A stretch of 64,000 bases of DNA from Pithys albifrons albifrons. Taxonomy: Eukaryota > Chordata > Aves > Passeriformes > Thamnophilidae. The notes under the pieces were generated by a model that saw only the letters and a program-made list of their open reading frames with translations, was not told where the DNA came from and searched no databases. Made by a program: the position numbers and the translations under genes. Location of the stretch: NCBI RefSeq assembly GCF_047495875.1, contig NC_092466.1, positions 13,326,561 through 13,390,560 of the forward strand, read 5' to 3'. Position 1 is the stretch's first letter. Every line of letters begins with the position of its first letter. Below, in pieces: positions 25,273-36,440 of this stretch.

Positions 25273-28200
25273 AGTTCCATCACATATGGAAAATAATTGC
25301 AGCTCTGCACAGATACTCCCTCTCCCACACATATAAATGTAATGGGTAGATGTTGTCCAGTTCCCTTGCAGGGAAGCTGCTGTTCTGGTTCTTGAAGCTG
25401 GAAAGTGGTAGCAGGGAAGTGTTCAGTCTTTACTACTCTTGTTTCTTATTCCCATTCTATAGCTCTAGTTATTTGATGCAATGGAGTTAAGATAGTCTTG
25501 ACAGGCTTTTGACATGACCCAGGATATCAGTTAAAAACAAAGCCCTGCTAATGCAACACAGATACTCAATGTCTGCAAGAATTAGACACATCATATTCTG
25601 CTCACACACCCCTAAGAATGAACTTGAAGTAATCAAACAAGCCCTGCAAGAGGCTTGCAGGTGGTTTGTAACCAAGCTACAGGACTCCCAGCCATTCCAG
25701 TTCTGCAGCTCTGGTCAAGTTGTTGTTGCGAATTATGGGTGCAAATTCCACTTTTTACCTTTTTATGCCTCTCATGTTTATTTGCATGGCCACGCAAAGA
25801 AATGCAGCAGGAGTTTTGTTTCCCTTTGGCTTATTGCTCTGATTGTGTCGGACGACTTAATGTCATCTTAGCAGGAAGATACTGGGAAACCCAAATTGGT
25901 AAATGCAAAAAAACCCTGAGGAATAAAGTTGGGACTAAATCAGAATTTGAACTATGGGCTTTAAAACCTCATCAATGCAGGAGAAAAATATGGGAGGCTG
26001 CATGTTGTCTTACTTTGCCTGCATAAACATGATGAGCTGGATTCGTCATTCAGGCACAGCCCTGTTCCATGTCTGGTCTGTACCCCTGAAGCAAGGAAAA
26101 CAGCAAAAACATCCAACCAGGTGCCTCCATACTCAAATGAGTTCCCCTTCCTGCGTTCCCAGGGATGTCTGCTGGCTAGCTTGAGGCAGTTGTTTGCTAT
26201 TCTCATTTGTTTTTAAGTACCAGGATTTGGCAGAGAAAAGGATTTCATCTTGGTTACTTTTCCATCCGGAGGAAGGTTTGTGCCCATATAGAATGCAGTA
26301 TTGGTGGGGCTTTCTAAACTAGAATGGACCCAGTCTTCAGACTATGGCTACATTCAGAGCTAGAAATGAGTTTATTTTCTGTGTACTCAGAACAGATTTT
26401 GTGTGATACATCTGAAAAGAGAAGCAGTATTAATCCTCTTGCACTGCAGTTTAGAGATGAAACAAGAGCCATGAAAGAAAACAGTGAAGGAAGGAAAACT
26501 CTCCTGTTCCACTCCCTCTGCTGCTTTTCTTTTTTTCCTATCCTCTCACTTGTATGTTTAATTAGACTGTAAATTAGCTTGCAAATTATGATGGAAACTG
26601 GAGTTGCTCTGTCCTACTTTAATTGCCTGTGTGGTGGCTGTTCACAGATGAGAACTGGCAAATGCTGGGGCTGTCCAATTTATTCCCTCCCAGCACACTG
26701 TAAGTCTGCTCTGCTTCCAAAACTTAGGTATGTGCAACATTTGTCCATGAGGCCCGTGGGTAATTTTGGCTTTTTCTCAGTTACATTTTCCCTGTTGGTA
26801 ATGGAAACATGAGCTGGATAGAGGGGTGTCCATGAAACCACATCTGCTGCATGGAAAAGCCAGATGCCCCGCACCTGTGCACAGTCCACGCCGGCCGTCG
26901 TGCTTGGGACTGCTCTAAGGCACCCTGCCATGTCAGCAATCTCCCCACGAGAAACCTTCCTGTTTGGGGATCCTTGGGTGTCATATTTCTTCAGTTTCAT
27001 CTCTGTTTCTCAGCTCAGGCTTCAAAGTCCTGGAGTGAGAACAGCTCCAGCCTGGGTTTGAAAACAGCTCTTCCTTGGCCCTGTCCTGGCTGAGCTGTGG
27101 TCCCTTGGAGACCATTGTGCTGAAAGGTGACATCATTGCATGGCACCAGTGATGGACTTACCATGGGCTTTGGTCTGAGGTCTGACTTCATCTCTGTGGG
27201 AATTTCCCAGGTCTCACGGTGCTTTTCAGGGCCTTTTGGATGCTGGTGAGCTGGGCAAGAAGCCCATGCTGCACTCACTGAATCCAGAGTAAAATATGAT
27301 CCAAGCCAAGTGAAGGCACGGGTGATGTGTTCAGGAGAAGGGCTTGCTCTCTGGCATTCCAGTTGCCATTGCTGTCCCTTGTATAGGGCAGGAATGGAGA
27401 ACACTGGTGGCGCTCATTCTAGGAAAACCTGGATACTGTGCCACTGTCTTAAGGGGTGGAAGAATCTACCTAAAACCAACCCAACTGCACCAGGAAGGTG
27501 AACTGCTTTGTTCTTGTGGGTATCGAAATTGCTGTCTCTAGGCTTGTTATCACTCCCTGTCTGGATCTGGGCCAGCTCTGATCTGTGCTCATCAGCACAT
27601 CTGTGACGTTAAAATGGTTATGCAAATAGTAAGACAATGCAATGGCTGTACTCCAGTAATTTAGGACACATATATATGTTGACTTTGCTGCAGTTTGAGT
27701 TGTTTTAATGTAAACTCCACCAGCTAAATAAACCAGCTGAAATTGCTGCAAGACTTGCAGGAGTTGAGCTGACTTTGCATGGAAATGGACCAGGGAGCAT
27801 TCACATGCTGAGCAGTACTGGTGGAAAGCTTCCAGCTCACAGGCAGTGATAGCATCTGAATACAGGGGGAAAGGTGTGTCTTTTCCAACTCAATCCTGAT
27901 TCACAGGAGGACAAACATCCAGTGCTTCAATAGGAGACTTTGAAGAAGCTGACATTTTCCAAGATAAAAGGGGATATCGTGATGGTATCTGCATACAAAT
28001 TGCGCCATAGCGTTGACTTTTGCATTCATAGAACTCTCTTAACAGCTGGTATTTACTGTAATTACTTACTAAAGGTTAACAGCACTCTCTCTTATGTGTG
28101 CAGGGATATTTCTGGTGTCTGCTCTTTAATCTTCTCTTTGCCAATAGCTCATATATTTGTGTGTGTTCTTATCTTGGTCTCATCAGACGGCTCGTTTCAG

Positions 28201-31200
28201 ACATTTATCTTCCATTCCAGCTCATCTGGCTGTAGAAAACAAAACAGCCTCTAAAAAACCAATTGAAAAATCCGTCACATGAGAGTAACCTGAATTCATT
28301 ACCTCTGGGGTTTGTGCCAGCTGGAATTGGATATTTTCCACTGAAAACAAGACAGCCAACGATAAAGTCATGCCCAATGACGTTTGAGTGAATGTGTTTT
28401 GTAGTAGGAAGTCATCTCTCCTCCTTGCTTGGTGTAGGCAGTGAAGAGAGAGCAATAACTTCAGTTTACAGTAAATTTTCTGCTTTGTGGTGGGTAAAGT
28501 AGAAGTTTCCTAGAGCTAGAATTAAACAATAATTAGCAGCTGATAAAATCCCACTGACACCCTGCACCTTCTTTAATAAGGCATAAATATTAAGAGCTGC
28601 TTATAGAGCTCAGTTCCTGATTAATATTCTACAGTCTGTACAGACCCACTTCTTGTTTCTCTGAAGAAGGATTTATTTAGAAATACAATAGTACACAAAA
28701 AAGACTGAATTTTTGGAATTAAAAATTGCACGTTTTTAGTGGATGGAGCACCCAGTGATTGTGCAGTGACTTGTTTGTAATTTGTACTTAAATTATCGTT
28801 CAGTGTTAAGGGCCTTATGTTAAAAGATTTTTAATGAGAAGCATTTGAATAGCATGTGTGTTTTGACTCCTTTAACATAATAAATATGGCAGATGCATGA
28901 AGCAGATCTTTTTGCCTTTAGTAATTCGTTATTGTGGTAATTTTTAATTTGCAATCACAATTGCAGTTTGTTTGTCTGCATGTATGAACTGTAGAAAAAC
29001 ATGGTACTTGCATGGAAGAGCTTGTTCCAAGACATGTAAGGTACTTTGATTTTATCTTCTTTTATCAAGAAAAAATGTGCCAAGGACCTGGGACTCTTCC
29101 ATGGGCAGGACCAGCTGTGTGCTGGATTGGTGGCTGGTGTGGCTCAGTTTGGGGAGTTGTCGGATGCCACAAGACAACCCTCGCTTCACTCTGCAGGCAG
29201 CCTTCGAGAGCAATACTGGCTCTGCTGGATGTTGGAGCGTGGGATGACTCTCTGTATTTATCCGATATTTCCTGCTGCCTTCTTGTCCTGTTGCATTTGC
29301 ATGACCTTGGGCTCCCCCAGGACTGCTTTACTTCTTCTCCCCTGGGATATTGTTGATCGCTTTCACAGAAACCCATTTTAAGATCTGAGGAAAAAATGAT
29401 GAGGTAAACTCATGTAATGTTTGCTGCTTATGAAGAGGTTATGGATCTGACCAAGGCAGCAGAAGAGAATAATTTCCAAACTCTGATCTCTAGGGCAGAG
29501 AAATGTGATATCTAAGTCTTTTGAAACCCCTAGACCTTGCATTTATAATCTGGCATTTTACAGATCTTTTTCAATCAGTTATTCCCTGTTATTTTAAATG
29601 GTGGTTGAGAAGCAGTTTGATTTGCACAAAAAAGAAAAAAAAATCAATAGCCATTTTAGATTTTGCACCTGCATCCCACCAAGTAGATTTTGAGCCCTTT
29701 GATTTCTCACTTTACATAGCACCAGGTTACAATTAAAGGCCTTTTTGGTCCTGCTATGATCTTTCCATGAAATAGAGATCAGTGCATCTGCATGCTGCCC
29801 AATCCATCATTTTCTGAGCTTGAGGAGACCTTAGGCTCAAAAAGATTTAAGTGTGCAGCAAAATCCTGCCTTGACTGCAGTCAGTGGCAGCTTCATTCCT
29901 GCAGAGCTTGAATTTCAGATCTGGGGCCATATCTGCACCATGCAGTGGGATCCTGCTCCTACACCTGTTCCCTGCACAAAACAAATCGGCCTCTTATGCA
30001 GGATATCCCTTTGTATCCGGCTCTGCCCTCTCTTGTGCCATGGAGTTGTTGTGCCACTTACTGCAGCACCAAACAATGCTGGACTCTTGTAGCAGGGTGA
30101 ACCCCTGTCCAGATTAGAGCATCTTGATCAAGATGACTTGCAGGCTGTTAAAATTTCAGGAATTCACAGTTTTTGTGGGTTCTGAAGAGTACCATGGGGA
30201 AGCCCGAAGTGCCATGAAATTAAAAAAGCTTGGATGTCTGTGGCATATGTGTTTTGTTTCTAGTTTCTGGAGAAAAAAAAAGTAATTTTATTTGCATGTA
30301 CAATATGTTTCTCCTCCTGTCTCATCCCCTTTGTGAGAACTCAGGGCCAGAATTACAGTATCTGAAGCCGCTTTTGGATCCTATTCAGCTCCCATCTGTC
30401 ATGATATGTTTTTAATCAAATGGGTTTTCCATCTGAAAGTAGCTGTTGGATAGAGAACAAGTAGAAATATTTCTGTTTGAATTAGCTCAAACTGAAGCTA
30501 CAACCTTTTTTTTTTCACAACAAACACATGGAAAAATTATTCTTCAGTGTAGTGTGGTTGGCCTGAAAACTGGCGACAGCAGCTTCCTTCCCAGGCTCTG
30601 ACTCCTCTGCCTTGATTGTGTGAGTTGGATCTTTAAAGAGGACCAGAAATCTTTATGTTACTCAGTCTTATCTTCCCTCCAGAAAGCAGGGCAGTGCCAG
30701 TGTCACCTCTGTGTATGTGGTCATTGAGGGAGGGAGGTTGGGTGGTTTCGTTTTCCAGGAGAATTGGGAGACACAGCTGAAGAACAACCTGGGTTTGCTT
30801 AGTCATGTTCTTACCCCTGGGCAGTCTTCCCTTTGCCGGCCTCGATGGTCTCTGCCCTGGCAGAACAGCAAATATGTTTGATACGATGATCAGAGAGGTC
30901 CCAGATCTCCTTAATAGCCTGTGCTCAGCATGTCCAGTTCTTAAATGCTGTTAAACTGGTCTGCAGGAGGTGGGGAGCAGACTGCCTTGGGGACTGAGTG
31001 TGGTCTTAACAAGCAAATAGGAAAGTATGGCTGCAAGATCTCTGTGGTTTCTGGAATATCAGATGACACCTCTCTCCTTCTGGGAAAGAAGAAGAAAGGA
31101 ATAACCCCTCGGCGGTTCTTGGAAAAACATCGTTAAGCCTGATATTCAACATCCCTCCAGGAATTTTCATGCAATAATTTTTATCAGTAAAAGCACAGAA

Positions 31201-32491
31201 GCAATTACCAAGATAGGCTAGTGTCCTGGGGGGGATGGAGAAGAGGATGGTGCTTGTCCATCCCCCATCACTGGAGGCAGAGAGCTTCACTTCTGCGTCC
31301 ATGGCAAAAGGGAGAGCTCCTGCTGCAGTACTGGGGCTGAGGGAGGAGGGATGTTTTCCGGTTTCCTCTGCCAGATCGCTATCTCACTCCATATGTGAAA
31401 CCTGGAAATTGCTTTAAAGGCCCAGGAGCTGGCCTAGCTGTGATTTTCATTATATTGATGTTGTGTAGTCACTCTCAGTGGTCACTCTTGATAGCTTCAT
31501 CCTGTGTTTACTCACGTTTTGTGTATCTCTCATCAAGGCAGCAGGACCACCACTGGCCTGAAGGCAAGTGTATGAGAGCACAGAACCTGCCTCATTTTTT
31601 CCCTTTAAGACAAATGTTTTGGCAATACTAGGGTCAAAAGGAAACATTTTGATGTTATATATAACTATGTATGCATGTGTATGTGTGTGCAAAACATTTT
31701 TTACCACAGCTTCTGGTGAAACAGTGTTTCTGTAAGATGGTTGTTCTGGAGTTGGACTATGGTTGGACGAGAGAAATGCTGTGCTTATTCTGGGTTTCTC
31801 TTGATGTTTCTACCAGTGTAAGAAAACAGTGTCACTATCACTGTCCAGCTTTACATCACCTTTGAATCAGTCTGTTGTGGGCTAAATGTGCTGTGTGGCA
31901 TGATGTGACTCAGCAAGGGCTGTGTGCTGAGACAGAGTTGAGTTGCTATCCCACTTATGTGGGTGTGAGCAACTGTGTTGCATGACTGTAATTCCTCAAC
32001 ACCCCTGGAGCTGAGTTTCCTTTGAATTTCCTGTTGAACTAGAGCAACTTCTTGCTTGGGAAGGATGACTGCCACATCTCCATGTACAAAACCAACCTGG
32101 AGCATGGAGTTGGAGATCAGCAGTCTGTGACAGGCTGTTGCTTCAGAGGTGCAATAGTCATTTCAGTCATGCCTGCAACCAGCCCTGGGACCCTCCAAAG
32201 AGGGCAGAGGGCAGGGTGTGCCTCCACAGACCAGGAAACGTGGCATCGTTCAATTAAAGCTTTTATTCCAGGGAGAGAAAAATTGATGGGAGCTGGTGGT
32301 GGAGATGTGTGGGAGAACACTGGGTACTTTGAGACCTCTGCTAAAGACTGTAACAGGAAAATGGCTTTAATTTAGGCTAGTCTTGCACCGAGGGCTATAT
32401 TCCTTATGGTGAGCAGGAACAGCCAGTGAGATCTGGAATTAACCTATGTTGACTTTTCAGCCTTTGGATGTATCCTATGATTTGTGGCCCA
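25273..32491 (+). other. Intron 1, final 7 kb, no other gene seen
   Basis: No coding exon or transposon is recognised. A T10 run occurs at 30506-30515. A TGACTCAGCA motif (NF-E2/MAF type) lies at 31906-31915, and an imperfect TATA/TGTG-rich patch lies at about 31655-31690. The portion 28500-28980 is listed separately as a candidate conserved element. The open frames lack recognisable domains. Confidence 0.7.
28500..28980. promoter_or_regulatory. AT-rich candidate conserved noncoding element
   Basis: This segment is AT-rich but not low-complexity, and has clustered homeodomain-type cores: ATAATTAG at 28529-28536 next to a CAGCTG E-box, TGATTAATATT near 28619, and TAATTTTTAATTT near 28939. No CpG or repeat-family signature is visible. 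Such texture is common in developmental intronic enhancers, but AT-rich unique DNA also looks like this, so the call is weak. Confidence 0.22.
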
Positions 32492-32522
32492 TGCTGACTT
32501 GTGTTTTATTTTCCCTGAACAG
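32492..32522 (+). promoter_or_regulatory. Branch point and 3' splice site of the first exon
   Basis: TGCTGAC at 32492-32498 matches the vertebrate branch-point consensus, with the likely branch A at 32497. It is followed by the pyrimidine-rich stretch TTGTGTTTTATTTTCCC and the acceptor AG at 32521-32522. The 25-nt distance from branch A to acceptor is typical. The role is inferred from consensus and position. Confidence 0.75.
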
Positions 32523-32603
32523 GTCTATATCATCAATGTAACATGGTCTGACCTGACTTCCCAGATCATCTACCGGAGATACAGCAAGTTCTTTGACCTG
32601 CAG
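32523..32603 (+). CDS. SH3PXD2A: SH3PXD2A coding exon (exon 2 in human numbering), PX domain
   Basis: This 81-bp exon encodes 27 residues, starting [10 protein letters not shown] and ending [10 protein letters not shown]. It covers a PX-domain beta strand and the following helix start. The RRYSKF segment is the canonical PX motif whose arginine contacts the 3-phosphate of phosphoinositides and whose tyrosine stacks under the inositol ring; TKS5 uses it to bind PI(3)P and PI(3,4)P2 at the membrane. The paralogue SH3PXD2B reads IRVTWSS-type sequence here, whereas INVTWSD fits SH3PXD2A. Compared with the human protein as I recall it, two residues differ (SDLTSQI here, SDSTSQT in human). The exon starts after a consensus AG and ends before GTAAGT. 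Both boundaries are phase 0, so its loss or repetition keeps the reading frame. The preceding exon should end in the codons for KHY. Confidence 0.96.
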
Positions 32604-32609
32604 GTAAGT
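32604..32609 (+). promoter_or_regulatory. 5' splice site (donor) of the first exon
   Basis: The exon ends CTGCAG and the intron begins GTAAGT, a perfect match to the U1 snRNA consensus at intron positions +1 to +6. This is a strong donor, so the exon is probably constitutively recognised unless flanking structure interferes. Confidence 0.93.
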
Positions 32610-33226
32610 CTGTCTTATCCAACATAAAATATTATTTCTACTCATGCTTCTAGTCATGTTTCCAGCTGGGTTAATAGTGCCTTTAAATAAGGCTTTGTGC
32701 TTGTTTGGTCTGTTACATGTCATGATCTTGAAACTTTTCAGACTCTGCCCTTGCAGGGTATAAGATAAGTGGGTGGTATGCTCACAGTGAGTAACTTGCA
32801 CTGTAAAGACATTTAAAGCTGACATTTTCATGAATGGTTCCTATTGAAGAGGGAATCTAATTTTAAATACTTCAGATGCACTTAGAATAGGGAGAGTGCT
32901 GCATTTTGGGCCTCCAGAAACTGCTTAGCTAAATAACTGAAAACAGCAGAGTTTTTGCACATTCCCACAGCAGCTGAGTAAGGGCGATGGTAGTGGACAC
33001 CCTGCAGACCCTTCCCCTAACCATCCACCTGGCCAGCCAGTGTCCTGGCTCCTGCTGTTTTGTGCAGCTCTTTTGCTGTATTCTGTGTATTCTAAATCTA
33101 TATTTAGATTTCACTGAAAACTTTCTCCCTGGTAGTTGCTGACCAAAGCCTGAAACCAGGAAACAGGAAAAGTCTCAGTTACAAAGTTTTAGTGTGGGCA
33201 TCAGCTGCTTCATTTCTGGTTGTGTT
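32610..33226 (+). other. Start of intron 2, no gene seen
   Basis: Unique intronic sequence between the first exon's donor and SINE copy B. No alternative donor or exon is evident. Confidence 0.75.
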
Positions 33227-33240
33227 ACTTTATTTCTGAT
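33227..33240. repeat. Target-site duplication of SINE copy B (head side)
   Basis: ACTTTATTTCTGAT at 33227-33240 is repeated exactly at 33563-33576. This 14-bp direct repeat brackets the plus-strand SINE. Confidence 0.93.
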
Positions 33241-33562
33241 ATTCTGAGGCAGTTAAATGCCACCCTGATACCTGATCCTGGTAGATCTGGGAACCTAAGC
33301 AGGGTCAGGCCTGGTTAGTATTTGGATGGGAGACCTCCTGGCAATACCAGGGGCTGTAGGTTCTAGTCGTGAGGACTTCACTGTCACCGTCCAAGCTCGC
33401 TTGGCCATGGCAGATGAACCTTAGGAGTTAAAGGGTGGGGCCAGTTCCACACACGCTGTGCCTCACCTAAAAAATCCACTGTGGAGGCTCAAAGGGCACA
33501 CCCACGTGGGGAGAGCCCTTCCCAAATCTTCATTCGTGAAGCCGAACCATCTATACATACAT
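33241..33562 (+). mobile_element. 5S-rRNA-derived SINE, copy B, full length
   Basis: This is the same SINE family as copy A, on the plus strand, starting 637 bp downstream of the first exon's end. Homology to copy A begins at GGCAGTTAAATGCC (33248); seven extra bases lie between it and the duplication. The 5S-like head reads CCTAAGCAGGGTCAGGCCTG and TTTGGATGGGAGACC. The body, 3' hairpin and ATAC-repeat tail line up with copy A over their full lengths. By hand alignment the 3' 120 bp differ at roughly one site in eight to nine. Many changes are CpG decay in this copy (for example GCGCAC in A, ACACAC in B), so B is probably older or was more heavily methylated. The 14-bp target-site duplication is intact. 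Confidence 0.92.
33293..33341 (+). promoter_or_regulatory. 5S-type Pol III internal control region, SINE copy B
   Basis: Box A at 33293-33306 reads ACCTAAGCAGGGTC, with one mismatch to 5S. Box C at 33323-33341 reads TGGATGGGAGACCTCCTGG, also with one mismatch. It is recognisable but more degraded overall than in copy A, so activity is less likely. Confidence 0.65.
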
Positions 33563-33576
33563 ACTTTATTTCTGAT
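33563..33576. repeat. Target-site duplication of SINE copy B (tail side)
   Basis: Exact second copy of ACTTTATTTCTGAT. Its first bases, AC, coincide with the last ATAC unit of the SINE tail, so the element's 3' limit is uncertain by about two bases. Confidence 0.93.
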
Positions 33577-34635
<1,059 letters not shown>

Positions 34636-35999
34636 TAGGTTTGAAAAGTTCCCATCAAGCATGGAGTTATCAATGGGGTTAGTGTGTTGGACAGGAAATG
34701 ATGTCTCAATCAGGGAGTGAGTCCTGAAAGGTCCCATTGATAAGTGCAAGGGGGCCTAGCCAGTGGAAAACTCTCGCTTGCATAACGCTTCTCCCCCCAC
34801 GAGAAAATACAACAAGAAAGTAACAAAATTCCCTTCCTTAACCCTTTTTCCTCCCAGGGATCTCTGTCAAGGCCAACACTGCATGAGCAGTGACAGCCTT
34901 CTGCAACACCCTCTTCAGCTCTTGCAGCCTAAGGCATGCAGTTACAGAAACCGAGGTCTTCACTTAAGGTTTCCATGGCCTTATCATGTCTCTGTAAGCA
35001 GGTCACTTTGTTGATCTGTGCCTCAGTTTCCCATCTATGAGATGTGGACAAGTCCCTCTGTGCTCAGGCTGTCATAATGTGCTTTTGAACTTCCAGAGAT
35101 GATAGCTGAATTATTTCTTCCCTCCTCCTTTCCTCCTGTTACCGTTTCTGGATTTTTGTTTATGCCTGAATATGTCTTACGTGATGCAAAGGAAACTGCT
35201 TTGAGTTTTGAATACTAACTTGTATTTACAGCTCTAATGAAGCCTGCAAAGAGAGCTGGCAAAGCAAATGAACAGTTAGGGCCCTTTGGGTAACCCTTGC
35301 ATTTTGGTAAACATAGGGCTTGATGTGCAGTGATTCTTGCTGAAATGCTAATTTGCTGCAGATCAGGGGCTGACTTGTGCTTTCCAGGTTTTTGGTGGAA
35401 CCTTGACCTTCTAACTGATCACTGGTTGAACCTGGGTTTTGCAGCCTGATACCCTGTGTGATAATGTGGCCTTAGCATAATCAATCTACTTTCATAATGT
35501 CCCTGCTTATCTCCATGTGGCCCTTCCAGCAGAAAATCAAGCAAATGCTTAGGGAGTAATGCTCAGCCACTTCATGGACATCACTCATGTCCAAAACAGC
35601 TGGAATCCACAGGTCTCTGCCAACGCCACTGGCCCTGCTGTTTAAATGACAGAGGTGCACTTCAGGACTTCCAAAGCCTGAATGTGCTCCCAACGGGAAG
35701 TGGAGGAACAAGGGCTGACCTTAGCAACTTAATCAGGGCTGCAGTGCCTGGCATTGACAGTGACACTGGATAGGACCCATGGGGAAACCCACGGGACTGC
35801 CCAGCAGCAAGGAGGGAGGAATTTCTCTACTGCATTTTCATGTTTCTTTAGAAAAGAGCCCACCCTTCCCCAAACGGCTGTATGTGAGAAGTGGCTCACT
35901 GGTTTTGAGAGCCCTTGCGTTGCTAGATACTGAGCTTTTTTAAATACTTCCCTGCAAATTCTCTTAGGCACTGCAGGCAGTAAGAGGCTGCTCTGTCCC

Positions 36000-36440
36000 A
36001 AGGATTCAAATCCCAGAGGTGTTTGCTTGTGCTATTTCAGCAGCATATATGCTTGAATTGGGAATCTTCTGGTTTTCAAGATGCGTAATAGGGCAGTAAG
36101 ACTGGACATACCATGGGATTTTTTTGCCCCACAAAAGTGTGAAAAGTACAGCAAACGGAACCCAAAGCAACAAGCCAAGTGTCAGCCCTGTTCCGGTTCA
36201 GTGAGGGCTGGATATCTATAAATTCATGTCTTAAATCAGGGCATTGCTTTATCCTTTAATTATGCATCCAAGTCACATCTGCTCCTGAGCATGGGTCAAG
36301 TGATGGCAGCGGAATACATGTGGATGCCAATGTTTCTGTAAATAGGATTGAAAAGATTGAATTAACTCAGCGTAGATGAAAGCGTCACTATAAATTGCTT
36401 GTCAAGTCCAATTGTCTGTTGTCCTTCACCCTGGGGAGAT
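36000..36440. promoter_or_regulatory. Candidate conserved noncoding element
   Basis: A unique, AT-leaning segment with a POU/homeodomain-like TTTAATTATGCAT near 36256, several TCAAGT-type cores (GGTCAAGTGA near 36295, GTCAAGTCC near 36402) and no repeat signature. It is only a candidate; motif clustering was judged by eye. Confidence 0.2.

Noticed and set aside
31655..31690. TATA/TGTG-rich microsatellite
   Set aside because: Too short and irregular to be called a repeat array; noted only in the intron description.
1..32522. The exon with the SH3PXD2A start codon
   Set aside because: I searched by eye for codons ending in NPSKHY followed by GT and found none, so the exon is most likely upstream of the window.
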